Shown piece by piece: positions 1 through 9,052 of a stretch of 64,000 nucleotides of DNA. The stretch is from an uncultured Allomuricauda sp. Its GTDB lineage: Bacteria > Bacteroidota > Bacteroidia > Flavobacteriales > Flavobacteriaceae. The notes beneath the pieces are model-generated. The model made no database searches. It was not told the DNA's origin and was given only the letters and a program-made list of their open reading frames with translations. Where the stretch lies: the NCBI RefSeq assembly GCF_947499585.1, contig NZ_CANMOO010000002.1, forward strand, positions 682,001 through 746,000. The letters are read 5' to 3'. Position numbers and translations under genes: made by a program. Every line of letters starts with the position of its first letter. The stretch's first letter is position 1.

Positions 1-2413
1 CCAGTTCTAGTCTTTCCCGCTCCTTTTTGTCAATTTCTTTCTGATTATCCTCCAACCTAAAGTTTCCGAAGTTATAGGTAAAACCTACTCTTATAAACTG
101 TGTTTCAGGGCGTCTTCTATAAAAGTTATCTTGGTTAAGATATCTAGAGCTATAAGTTGGATTAAATCGTTCCAAAATGTCCTCTGCCGCAACCGAAATT
201 ATAGCCCTGTTATTGAATAACGATTTTCGAAGCCCTAGAGTTAAATTCACTTCTTCATCAGAAACGTAAGACCCAAACAGGAACTTAGAAAGGTAGGTCA
301 TGGTAAGCTCTCCTGTAAATGTACCATCCTTTGAAAGTGTTAAATAATTTGCCAAATAACCATAAACGCCGTCCACCTCGTTGGTAAATTGTTGGTTATT
401 GCTCTCAACGGCCAAAAAAGTTTCCTCCTCATGAAATAATGAAACGTATGCATAAAGGAACCAAAAGGGCATTATACCTTTGCTAACCGTAAAATCCAAT
501 CCATAGGATTTGCTTCCTAAAACATTTTGCTTCAACTCAACCAAGGTTTGATTGGTGTTATTTTGAAAAACCAAATCAGCAATGTTTTTGCCATTATCTC
601 TATAATACACATCAAAGAAAAATTCACTGTTGAAGGTGTAGTTGAGATTGAAGTTGTTACTAAAACTTGGTTTAAGCCCTGGATTTCCTTCTTCAAAATC
701 ATTTTCATTGAAGAAGAACCTAAATGGGTTTAAATCATTGTATTTTGGCCTATCTACGTTTCTTCCATAGTCAAAAGAAAAGCTATGCTTGTCCGAAGGA
801 GAATATAGTACATAAAGGGAAGGGAAGGGTTCAAAAAAATCTTGAGTGTTTATTTCATTTAAGGTCAGTGATGTTCCTGTTGCTTCGGTTAGTTCTCCCC
901 TTAGCCCCATTTTCATTGACCATTTTTCCCAGTTTTTAACGAAACTAAAATATGCGGCATATACATTCTCATCATAAGTATAATTATCAGACAAGGAAGC
1001 ATCTACTTGGTCATCTTCTCCAACAAAGTTGAAAAAATCAATATTACTTTCAGAAGCAATAGATGAAATCTTAAGACCCGTCTCTATAGAAGCATTTCCT
1101 AATGGCGATGAGTAATCAGCCTGTCCTGTAAAAATTTGAATGTCTTGCTGAGAATCTGTGTCAAAACCAAAGTTTCTAATAAAACTGCCATTGTCATCAA
1201 AATAATTGGAACTAAGATTTTGTTCCGTTTGTCCATCATAATAAGTATAATGACCGTTGAAAGAAACCTTTGCCCCTGGCTTCTTTAATTTATGCACATA
1301 TGTTAAGTCGAACGCCAAATTGGTGTTGTCAAGGTTGGCATTGTTTTGAGTTGTAAATGTTGAGTCTATGAGATTTTGTACATTTCTGATATCAGTGGTT
1401 AGAAAAGTTTCCTGTTCTTGACCGGGATTAAAGGCTATGTTTGAAGTAAGGTTTACACTATTCCGGTCATCAAAATCGTAATCAAGAATTACGTTCGCGC
1501 TTTGGGCTTGGGAGCTATTAACCTGATTATATTGTGTGGCCCATCTTGAAAAGATTGAATTGGTATTGTCAATAAAATTAATTCCTTTATTTGTTTTTCG
1601 AAGCTCTTTTTTAGGGCTAATAGTATAATTGGCAAATAGATTTAGCTTCTCCGTTTTGTAGTAATGACTTGTTCCTATGCTATACTTTGGAAACACCGCC
1701 TGAGTATAACTTCCATTAACACTTCCTTTGTATCCGGGAATTACATTTTTGGCAGTAACTATATTTAAAATGGGTCCACCCTCTGCCTCATATCTTGCGG
1801 GTGGGTTCGCAATTACTTCAATAGATTTTATTGCAGTTCCCGAAAGGCCATCCAATAAATCTTTCACTTCTTGCCCGGATAATTGCACTTTTCTATCATT
1901 AAGATATACTGTTGCGCTTTGCCCTCTTATCTGCAGTTCCTCCTGATTAACAATTACACCTGGAGTACTTTTAAGTATGTCCCAGGAACTACCTTGAGAA
2001 ATAACCGTATTTTCAACCGAAAAGACCAGTCTGTCTGCCAATCTTTGTAATGTTGGTCTTTTCGCGGTTACCACAACTTCCTCCAAGTCGGTCGTGCCCA
2101 ATGGAATTATCAACGCCCCCAAGGATACATCTTTAGCAATGTCCAATGCGCGAGGCTCTGACCCTATTCCAACATAACTGGCTTGAAGTAAATACAAATT
2201 CGGTTTTACTTCCGTAAGCACAAAAAGCCCATTGTCATCAGCAGATGTCCCTTTTACAAAAGTGGAGTCTGATGCTTGTAGAAGTAAAATATTGGCATAA
2301 GGGATGGTTTTGTTTTCGCTATTCACAACCTTTCCCTTTATCTCATAAATTTGCCCAGATAAGCTTTTGGACATTAAAAACACTATAAAAAAGATATAGG
2401 TGAAGTGTTTCAT
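1..2413 (-). CDS. Outer-membrane beta-barrel receptor, TonB-dependent type (3' end cut by window)
   Basis: The reading frame starts at an ATG at 2413 and runs leftward out of the window, with about 804 residues visible. It opens with a signal peptide (MKHFTYIFFIVFLMSKSLSG), then a carboxypeptidase-regulatory-like beta-sandwich (about residues 24-110), then a plug domain (about 120-215, with VVVTAKRPTLQRL and VYLNDRKVQLSG), then a long barrel rich in alternating aromatic strands. This order is typical of Bacteroidota 'outer membrane beta-barrel family' proteins (OMP_b-brl_3) related to TonB-dependent receptors. The visible C-terminal part (YNFGNFRLEDNQKE followed by KERER) looks like the usual end of the family, so only a few residues are probably missing. 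The substrate cannot be inferred and no SusD partner is visible. The gene is divergent from lepA. Confidence 0.88.
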   Translation of the reverse strand, partial: MKHFTYIFFIVFLMSKSLSGQIYEIKGKVVNSENKTIPYANILLLQASDSTFVKGTSADDNGLFVLTEVKPNLYLLQASYVGIGSEPRALDIAKDVSLGALIIPLGTTDLEEVVVTAKRPTLQRLADRLVFSVENTVISQGSSWDILKSTPGVIVNQEELQIRGQSATVYLNDRKVQLSGQEVKDLLDGLSGTAIKSIEVIANPPARYEAEGGPILNIVTAKNVIPGYKGSVNGSYTQAVFPKYSIGTSHYYKTEKLNLFANYTISPKKELRKTNKGINFIDNTNSIFSRWATQYNQVNSSQAQSANVILDYDFDDRNSVNLTSNIAFNPGQEQETFLTTDIRNVQNLIDSTFTTQNNANLDNTNLAFDLTYVHKLKKPGAKVSFNGHYTYYDGQTEQNLSSNYFDDNGSFIRNFGFDTDSQQDIQIFTGQADYSSPLGNASIETGLKISSIASESNIDFFNFVGEDDQVDASLSDNYTYDENVYAAYFSFVKNWEKWSMKMGLRGELTEATGTSLTLNEINTQDFFEPFPSLYVLYSPSDKHSFSFDYGRNVDRPKYNDLNPFRFFFNENDFEEGNPGLKPSFSNNFNLNYTFNSEFFFDVYYRDNGKNIADLVFQNNTNQTLVELKQNVLGSKSYGLDFTVSKGIMPFWFLYAYVSLFHEEETFLAVESNNQQFTNEVDGVYGYLANYLTLSKDGTFTGELTMTYLSKFLFGSYVSDEEVNLTLGLRKSLFNNRAIISVAAEDILERFNPTYSSRYLNQDNFYRRRPETQFIRVGFTYNFGNFRLEDNQKEIDKKERERLEL

Positions 2414-2433
2414 TTACTATTTGGGTTGAATAT

Positions 2434-2441
2434 CAAATCTA
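2434..2441 (-). promoter_or_regulatory. Putative -7 element (TAGATTTG) of the receptor gene
   Basis: On the minus strand 2441-2434 reads TAGATTTG, matching the Bacteroidota TAnnTTTG -7 element. It lies 20 nt before the receptor ATG, which leaves a very short leader. No convincing -33 TTG is present at the expected distance, so support is moderate. Confidence 0.35.
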
Positions 2442-2518
2442 AGAAAATATTTTAGAGCGATAGAAATGGCTCAGTTTTCATATTTGCAAAAAAGCCACAT
2501 CTAGGTATTGAAAAGGCC

Positions 2519-2526
2519 TATATTTG
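2519..2526 (+). promoter_or_regulatory. Putative -7 element (TATATTTG) of lepA
   Basis: TATATTTG at 2519-2526 matches the Bacteroidota TAnnTTTG element and is 42 nt before the lepA ATG. The -33 region lacks a clear TTG at 17-20 nt spacing, so the call rests on the -7 match and its position in a divergent intergenic region. Confidence 0.45.
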
Positions 2527-2568
2527 CAGTTGCTTACATGCCCTCATTTTTGCTGAGCAAGAGTTGTT

Positions 2569-4365
2569 ATGAAGAACATCAGAAATTTTTGCATTATTGC
2601 CCATATAGACCACGGTAAAAGTACTTTGGCCGATCGCTTGTTAGATTTTACAGGTTCTGTAACGGAACGTGAAAAACAAGACCAACTTTTAGATAGCATG
2701 GATTTGGAACGGGAGCGTGGTATCACCATAAAAAGCCATGCCATTCAAATGGAATATGAACATGAAGGAGAAGAGTATGTGCTTAACTTAATTGATACCC
2801 CAGGGCATGTTGATTTTTCCTATGAAGTTTCGCGCTCCATTGCAGCATGCGAAGGTGCTCTTTTAGTGGTTGATGCGGCACAGAGTATTCAAGCCCAGAC
2901 TATTTCTAATCTCTACTTGGCTTTAGAAAACGATTTGGAAATCATCCCCGTACTCAATAAAGTGGATTTACCGAGTGCCAATCCAGAAGAAGTAACTGAT
3001 GATATAGTGGATTTATTAGGGTGCAAACCAGAAGAAGTAATTCCTGCCAGTGCAAAAACAGGTATAGGCATTAAAGAAATCCTTACCGCTATTATTGACC
3101 GTGTTCCTGCTCCAGAAGGAAACCTCGATGAATCCTTACAAGCCTTGGTTTTTGATTCTGTTTATAATCCTTTTAGGGGTGTAGAGACCTATTTTAGAGT
3201 TATTAACGGGGAGATTAAAAAAGGGCAAAAGATAAAATTTGTAGCTACTGGCAAAGACTATTTTGCTGATGAAATTGGAACCCTGAAGTTGAGTCAGGTT
3301 CCTAAAAACAAAATTTCTTCGGGCGATGTAGGATATTTGATTACAGGTATAAAAGATGCTCGCGAAGTAAAAGTAGGAGATACGATAACCGATGCCGTTA
3401 ACCCTACCCAAAATCCCATTGATGGTTTTGAAGATGTAAAACCAATGGTGTTTGCTGGAATCTATCCCGTAGATACCGAAGATTTTGAAGAATTGCGTTC
3501 CTCCATGGAAAAATTACAGCTTAATGATGCCTCTTTGGTTTTTGCACCTGAAAGCAGTGCGGCCCTGGGGTTTGGTTTTCGTTGTGGGTTTTTGGGGATG
3601 CTTCATATGGAAATTATTCAAGAACGGCTGGAGCGTGAATTCAACATGACCGTAATCACCACAGTTCCCAATGTTAGTTATCATGCGTTTACCCGTAAAA
3701 ATCCGGATACACCAATGATTGTTAACAACCCTGCTGACCTTCCGGACCCTTCATCCATAGATCGTGTTGAAGAACCTTATATTAAAGCTACCATTATTAC
3801 TAAGTCTGATTTTGTTGGCAATGTAATGTCTTTATGTATTGAAAAAAGAGGGCAAATTACCAATCAAACATACTTAACTACGGAACGGGTAGAATTAAAC
3901 TTTGATATGCCTTTAGCAGAAATTGTTTTCGATTTCTATGATCGATTAAAAACAGTTTCTAAAGGATATGCTTCTTTTGATTATACGCCAATAGGCATGA
4001 GAACTTCTAAACTAGTGCGTGTAGATATTTTATTGAACGCGCAACCGGTTGATGCCCTTTCAGCACTAATACATGCAGATAACGCTGCCAATATTGGTAA
4101 AAAGATGTGTGAAAAGTTAAAAGAACTTATCCCAAGACAACAATTTGATATTCCAATACAAGCAGCTATTGGTGCTAAAATTATTTCCAGAGAAACTACC
4201 AAAGCTTTACGTAAAGATGTAACCGCTAAATGTTATGGTGGAGATATCTCGAGAAAGCGAAAATTATTGGAGAAACAGAAGAAAGGAAAAAAACGAATGC
4301 GTCAAGTGGGTAATGTAGAAGTGCCCCAAGAAGCATTTATGGCTGTTTTAAAATTGAATGATTAA
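2569..4365 (+). CDS. lepA: Elongation factor 4 (LepA)
   Basis: 598 residues, the usual length of LepA. It is a ribosome-associated translational GTPase that can back-translocate stalled ribosomes. The G domain has G1 AHIDHGKST (about residues 11-19), the switch region with ERGITIKS, G3 DTPGH and G4 NKVD. EF-G-like domains II, III and V follow, and the LepA-specific C-terminal domain has [20 protein letters not shown], the basic stretch that reaches into the ribosome. The ATG at 2569 begins directly with the conserved [14 protein letters not shown]. The gene appears monocistronic: the next gene begins 178 nt later in an unrelated function. Nothing is abnormal in the sequence. Confidence 0.98.
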   Translation: MKNIRNFCIIAHIDHGKSTLADRLLDFTGSVTEREKQDQLLDSMDLERERGITIKSHAIQMEYEHEGEEYVLNLIDTPGHVDFSYEVSRSIAACEGALLVVDAAQSIQAQTISNLYLALENDLEIIPVLNKVDLPSANPEEVTDDIVDLLGCKPEEVIPASAKTGIGIKEILTAIIDRVPAPEGNLDESLQALVFDSVYNPFRGVETYFRVINGEIKKGQKIKFVATGKDYFADEIGTLKLSQVPKNKISSGDVGYLITGIKDAREVKVGDTITDAVNPTQNPIDGFEDVKPMVFAGIYPVDTEDFEELRSSMEKLQLNDASLVFAPESSAALGFGFRCGFLGMLHMEIIQERLEREFNMTVITTVPNVSYHAFTRKNPDTPMIVNNPADLPDPSSIDRVEEPYIKATIITKSDFVGNVMSLCIEKRGQITNQTYLTTERVELNFDMPLAEIVFDFYDRLKTVSKGYASFDYTPIGMRTSKLVRVDILLNAQPVDALSALIHADNAANIGKKMCEKLKELIPRQQFDIPIQAAIGAKIISRETTKALRKDVTAKCYGGDISRKRKLLEKQKKGKKRMRQVGNVEVPQEAFMAVLKLND

Positions 4366-4543
4366 TTCAAATTAAGTATAAACACCCTTTTTTTATTTCA
4401 CAATTCACTGCTACAAATTCTTTGTGGGATAGTTGTTCCCTTTCCATACAGCCTTAGTTGATATTGTATCTCACGAGAGGGAATGTCTCAAACAAATGGA
4501 TGTAATATTATCTTTTGTACCTTACATCACAGAGTAGCCAAAC

Positions 4544-5188
4544 GTGAATAACCAAACCAAAAGAATTCTCATTTGCGAAGACCATCAGATTGTTATTGAT
4601 GGACTTCGGTCCATAATTCTTGATTTTCCTGAGTTTGATGTTGTTGACACCGCTAACAATTTTTCTGAATTACTCCCATCATTAAAAAAAAACAATCCCC
4701 ATATTCTCCTATTGGATTTAAATCTTCCCCATAAAAACGGAATTGAAATTCTACAAGAGCTTAGGTTAAAGAAGAATCACGTAAAAGTGCTGATTCTCAC
4801 CATGTACAATAAGAAAACCATTGTTAACAAGGTTTTTTCTGAAGGGGCCAATGGATTTTTGCTGAAAAACTGCTCCTCAGAAGATTTGCACAGTGCGCTT
4901 ATCCATGTATCTGAAAACGATTCCTTTTATTATGGTGAGGGAGTTATAGAAACTAAAAAACAGAATGCTCTTATTGATGATGAGTTTTACAAGCGCATAC
5001 GATTAACACAACGAGAAAAAGAAATAATAAAATATTTGTGCGATGGTAAAAAAGTTCCGGACATAGCCAACACCATGCATATAAGTCCGCTAACCGTTGA
5101 AACGCATAAAAAAAATATTTATAGAAAGCTTGGTGTTGACAGCAGTGTTAAATTAGTAACATTTGTTCATGAAAATCAATTGTTATAG
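4544..5188 (+). CDS. NarL/FixJ-type response regulator
   Basis: 214 residues with a GTG start. The receiver domain (about 6-125) has the acidic pair ED near residues 12-13, the phospho-acceptor D58 in LLLDLNLP, T86 in LILTMY and K108 in FLLKN. The LuxR-type helix-turn-helix follows (about 150-214), with LTQREKEIIKYLCDGKK and the recognition part HISPLTVETHKKNIYRKLGV. It is therefore a DNA-binding output partner of the histidine kinase whose coding region overlaps its 3' end by 20 nt. A near-consensus promoter (TA-N3-TTTG, 4509-4517) lies just upstream. Target genes are unknown. The two outer-membrane protein genes downstream of the kinase are possible targets by position only. Confidence 0.93.
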   Translation: MNNQTKRILICEDHQIVIDGLRSIILDFPEFDVVDTANNFSELLPSLKKNNPHILLLDLNLPHKNGIEILQELRLKKNHVKVLILTMYNKKTIVNKVFSEGANGFLLKNCSSEDLHSALIHVSENDSFYYGEGVIETKKQNALIDDEFYKRIRLTQREKEIIKYLCDGKKVPDIANTMHISPLTVETHKKNIYRKLGVDSSVKLVTFVHENQLL

Positions 5189-7019
5189 GCATTTTTTCCT
5201 TTGGTTTTTGGCGTTTCAGCTTTGCCTGTTCGCCGTCCACGCAAATGATACCATCGTTTTAAACACATCAGTAATTCACAAAAACCTAAAAGATTTATCC
5301 GCGGTTTTTGTATCTGAAAATGAGATTTCCGCTTTTTCCCTAAATTCTCAGAATGACTTTAGCCCAGTTATGGATAATCGGTCATTTTTTTATTTTGACT
5401 TTGATGTTGTCAGCGCGTATTCTACGTTTTCATTTAAAAATGATTCTAAGGCACCAAGAGAAATTATATTGTCTTTTTCCTATCCTTTTTTGGAGGACGC
5501 AAAAGTCTACAAAGTTGTCAATAATAACTTAAAACTTGAGGGAAACATAGGTATCAATACCTTGAAAAAAGCTGTAGAGCGGACTTGGAAGATATCAATA
5601 CCGCTATTGCCAAATGAAACGGCCTCATACTTTTTGGTCTTCAATAAATCCAAGGGCAAGCCCCTTGCAACGGATATCATACTTCAGGATAGGGATACAT
5701 ATTACAATACAGGAACCTTTCAAAACATTGCTATAGGTGCATACCTTGGTTTAATCTTATTATCCCTTCTTTTCACAATTTTCATATTTGGTCTTATCAA
5801 ACGTACAGTTTTTCTACTTTATGGTTTTTATCTTATTGTGCTCACAGTATTTATTGGTGCATACCTTGGGTATACCAATGTCCTCCTACCTCCTAAGTCA
5901 TTAGATGTAGGGCGAGCTATCTATGTAATCTCGATTGAGCTTTCCACTGCTGTTTTTATTTTGTTTGCACAACAAGTTCTAATGGCCAAAACGTATTTGC
6001 CCAAGCTCAAAAAAAGCGTGGAAATTGTAATCTTAATTCAATTTACATTTAGAATCTTTCTTCATTTCGCGGCAAACTCCTTGTATTCCAGCCAAGTAGA
6101 ATTATTTATGAAACTATGGTATTTAACCATCCTGTTTTTAGTAATTGCCATAATTATCGAAATACTTACCTATCTAAAACATAACACAAAAGTTGGGTCC
6201 TACTTTGCTATTTCCTATTTGTTTATGACCATTGGTTCTATTTTATTGGTGCTGCACCACAGTTTTGGTCTTTTAAAGCTGTCTTTTTACGGTCTTCCTG
6301 GTATTTTTTATGCCTCAGTCATTGAAATCTGTTTCTTAACCACCGCTTTAACTATTGTTGTGGGTCAAGTTTATCAGGAGCGGAATACACTGGCCAACAA
6401 ACTGGTATTGCAACAACAAAAATTTTTGAATGCTTTTGTGCAAGGCCAAGAAGAGGAACGGAAACGCGTGGGTGGCGAACTACATGACAATATCGGAAGT
6501 AAGATAGCGAACTTAAAAAGATTGTTCAGTTCAAAATATGCTGATGCAAAAATGCAAAAAGAATTCGATGATATTTGCGAAGATGTTAGAACGGTAGCCC
6601 ATAGTATTACCCCTGCTGAGATTTCTTTGGTGGGCCTCTCCGGTGCCATTGACGAACTATTGGAAACCATTGAGAAAACAGAACAATTAGAGGTTAATTT
6701 CAACACTTTCCAGTTTCCTGAAAGCCTAAATGAGGATATTGCCACGCACCTATTCAGAATTATTCAGGAACTACTTCAAAATGTCATTAAACATGCCAAT
6801 GCGTCAATGGTAGACATTCAATTGTTTGGGCATAAAAATTCTGTTACCCTCAGTTTTGAAGATGATGGGCAGGGAACTATCAAGAAAAATGATCCTTCAG
6901 GCCTTGGACTAAGAAACATTAGGTCAAGAGTCACCCAAATGAACGGTCAATTCCTTTTTGACTCCATTCAAGATAAAGGCACTTCGGTCTTGGTCATAAT
7001 TCCTACAAAATATACCTGA
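5169..7019 (+). CDS. 7TMR-DISM sensor histidine kinase (HisKA_3 type)
   Basis: 616 residues from the ATG at 5169. A TTG two codons earlier is possible but less likely. The order is: signal peptide ending near AVHA; an extracytoplasmic 7TMR-DISM-like beta domain (about 25-165); a block of seven predicted transmembrane helices (about 178-390); a short coiled linker (QQQKFLNAFVQGQEEERKRV); a HisKA_3 dimerisation domain with the phospho-accepting H439 in ELHDNIGS; and a HATPase domain with N box (QELLQNVIKHANA) and G box (DDGQGT, then GLGLRN). This is the NarX/DegS-type kinase class, which pairs with LuxR-type regulators, matching the upstream gene it overlaps. The stimulus is unknown; such sensor domains often bind carbohydrates or small envelope ligands. 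Confidence 0.93.
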   Translation: MKINCYRHFFLWFLAFQLCLFAVHANDTIVLNTSVIHKNLKDLSAVFVSENEISAFSLNSQNDFSPVMDNRSFFYFDFDVVSAYSTFSFKNDSKAPREIILSFSYPFLEDAKVYKVVNNNLKLEGNIGINTLKKAVERTWKISIPLLPNETASYFLVFNKSKGKPLATDIILQDRDTYYNTGTFQNIAIGAYLGLILLSLLFTIFIFGLIKRTVFLLYGFYLIVLTVFIGAYLGYTNVLLPPKSLDVGRAIYVISIELSTAVFILFAQQVLMAKTYLPKLKKSVEIVILIQFTFRIFLHFAANSLYSSQVELFMKLWYLTILFLVIAIIIEILTYLKHNTKVGSYFAISYLFMTIGSILLVLHHSFGLLKLSFYGLPGIFYASVIEICFLTTALTIVVGQVYQERNTLANKLVLQQQKFLNAFVQGQEEERKRVGGELHDNIGSKIANLKRLFSSKYADAKMQKEFDDICEDVRTVAHSITPAEISLVGLSGAIDELLETIEKTEQLEVNFNTFQFPESLNEDIATHLFRIIQELLQNVIKHANASMVDIQLFGHKNSVTLSFEDDGQGTIKKNDPSGLGLRNIRSRVTQMNGQFLFDSIQDKGTSVLVIIPTKYT

Positions 7020-7090
7020 GTTCTGGTATTGTTTCATGTGTTTCAAAATATTCTCTTTGGGTTATTAGTAGTTGCCAAACAAAAAAAATT

Positions 7091-8377
7091 ATGAAAGCCA
7101 ATCGTATTATAGCTCTTTTTACTTTTTTAATGGGCCTATCCCTTCAAGCACAGGGACCTGAATTAAGTGCAGATCCAATAGTAACTTTTTTATTCAAAAT
7201 GATTGATAAAGCCCCACCGGCCATCCCTAATAATGCTACATCCTGTAATCTTGCAGCAAAGATAAATCAAGAAGAAATTAGTCTCGGCTTCGTAATGGGA
7301 ATGAGCCCAATAGGGAAAATGGATTATGGTCTTATAGCGTCGGATATGTCATTCAATCATCATTCATATCAATATATAGGATCTTATGATAGGGGCGAAT
7401 TTGATTCTTTGCACGATAAATCTTTAAGCGCTTATGCTGAATCTAATGGCTTTATAGCATTTGTGAGCAATTTTGCAGGTAAGAACATGGCAGATTTGAA
7501 TCCCGAAGAAGAAAAGGAGCTTAGAGGCCATTACGACTATATGAAGCGAAAACTTTCTAATAAAGCATCTCTCTGGGATCCTTTTTTTTCAGGGAAAATA
7601 GGAAGTTGTTCATTCGACACTAAACTTTTTCGGACCGTTAAGGAATTTAAATTTCCAAATGTCACCTTTGAATATAGCATTGAGTTTACTTCTAAAGAGT
7701 GTCCTTGTATTCCTGAGGGAGATGCCACTGAGATTAAAAATGCATTTTTCACAATTTCATGTACTTCCGTAGAATCCGTTCTTACAGATAGGCAAGGGCC
7801 TTTAGGAGACCCTATCAACCCCAGAATAGATATTATTAGTGAAGAGTGCTGCTCTGCTAAAAAAGAAGAAGAAAACTATTCAGCAAGAAATGATGCTAAT
7901 GATGACATTGTTGCATTCGCATTCGATTACGATTGGGCAGGTGATGGTTTTTCTATTACCGTAGGCGGGGGCCCTACAATAGGTGATGAATCAGATTTCT
8001 TTGGATTTTCTTATAGTGGCGATCTAGGTTACCTGCATAAGGTTAGCGATAGGTTTCAAATAGGAGCAACTGCAGGTTATACAAGATATACAGGAAAAGA
8101 AACAGATTTTGGCTTTGAGACCGAGGGTGAAAGTTTTATTCCTATTAAGGCCAAAGCGAGTTATGGTTTAAGCAATGCTTTTGGTGTTGAAGCCGGTTTG
8201 GGGTATGCCATTTCTGCCAGTGAAGGAGGAGATGGGGGTCTTATATATAGCGCAGGGCCTTTTTGGAGACCTTTGGAAGCTGTTTTAATTGCCTTAAACT
8301 ATGTAAATATTTCTTTTGGAGAAGGTAGTTTGGGCGCTTTAATGTTAAGCGGGCGGTTTTCTCTTTCAAAAAAATAA
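7091..8377 (+). CDS. Outer-membrane beta-barrel protein with Cys-containing N-terminal domain
   Basis: 428 residues, family not recognised. A signal peptide (cleavage likely after SLQAQ) is followed by a 240-residue N-terminal region with scattered cysteines (SCNLA, GSCSF, CPCIP, ECCSA) that could form disulfides. The C-terminal 155 residues are a glycine- and aromatic-rich alternating pattern ending in SGRFSLSKK, typical of a small eight-strand outer-membrane barrel. The gene lies 71 nt after the histidine kinase on the same strand, so it could be read with the two-component genes. The C-terminal barrel resembles the next gene's product in layout (GDxxxFxxS, repeated G-Y-T motifs). Function unknown. 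Confidence 0.8.
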   Translation: MKANRIIALFTFLMGLSLQAQGPELSADPIVTFLFKMIDKAPPAIPNNATSCNLAAKINQEEISLGFVMGMSPIGKMDYGLIASDMSFNHHSYQYIGSYDRGEFDSLHDKSLSAYAESNGFIAFVSNFAGKNMADLNPEEEKELRGHYDYMKRKLSNKASLWDPFFSGKIGSCSFDTKLFRTVKEFKFPNVTFEYSIEFTSKECPCIPEGDATEIKNAFFTISCTSVESVLTDRQGPLGDPINPRIDIISEECCSAKKEEENYSARNDANDDIVAFAFDYDWAGDGFSITVGGGPTIGDESDFFGFSYSGDLGYLHKVSDRFQIGATAGYTRYTGKETDFGFETEGESFIPIKAKASYGLSNAFGVEAGLGYAISASEGGDGGLIYSAGPFWRPLEAVLIALNYVNISFGEGSLGALMLSGRFSLSKK

Positions 8378-8461
8378 CGCTTAACAATTATAACTTCCTA
8401 AAAACATATGCTTCAATCCATCAAAGTTCAAGTGATTATATATTAACCAAACTTCAACAAA

Positions 8462-9028
8462 ATGAAAACTACAACCCGCAATTCCATTATTCTATTTAGT
8501 TTATTGTTCTTGGCATGTGTCATAGCTGCCAATGCCCAAAGAAAAGGGCAAAAAACGCAAGATGTTCCCATATCAGTTACCGCAATAAAAGCTGATGATT
8601 TGGAAAACTCATTTTATGCAGGATTAAGTTTAGGAGTGGCTTCTGGAAGTATCGGAGACGCCAGCTCCTTTACCTATGGCGTAGTTACTGGTTACTCTTT
8701 TAAAGTATCAAAATCTATTGGTATTGGGCCTGAAGTTGATTACACACACTTTGTTGGAAAAGATTGGGATGTAGGAGGTGTTACAATAGAAGGGGATGGT
8801 TTTGATTTTGCCAGTATTAGTGCCGCGTTCACTTATAATGTAAATGATTATCTAGGAGCTAGTGCAAATGTTGGATACGGTACCTATTTAGAGGAAAATT
8901 CAGATTTTGAAGGCTACTTTGCTGTTGGACTTAGGTGGGATCCCATACCAGGACTTACCATTAGACCTGAAATTTCTTTCGGAGATGAGAACGAACAGTA
9001 TAGAGTTAGGGTTTATCGTACATTTTAA
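8462..9028 (+). CDS. Small outer-membrane beta-barrel protein
   Basis: 188 residues. Signal peptide (MKTTTRNSIILFSLLFLACV, cleaved near NAQ), then one porin-like barrel of alternating polar and hydrophobic strands with many Gly, Tyr and Phe, ending in an aromatic residue (RVRVYRTF), as expected for recognition by the BAM machinery. It appears related to the C-terminal barrel of the preceding gene and probably arose by duplication. It is convergent with the antiporter gene, with only 24 nt between the two stop codons and no obvious terminator. No specific function can be read. Confidence 0.8.
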   Translation: MKTTTRNSIILFSLLFLACVIAANAQRKGQKTQDVPISVTAIKADDLENSFYAGLSLGVASGSIGDASSFTYGVVTGYSFKVSKSIGIGPEVDYTHFVGKDWDVGGVTIEGDGFDFASISAAFTYNVNDYLGASANVGYGTYLEENSDFEGYFAVGLRWDPIPGLTIRPEISFGDENEQYRVRVYRTF

Positions 9029-9052
9029 GCTTTGTCAAATGGAGGTTTAGTG

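Noticed and set aside
6374..6745. 123-codon frame antisense to the histidine kinase
   Set aside because: It overlaps the catalytic H box and N box region, which is clearly coding on the other strand.
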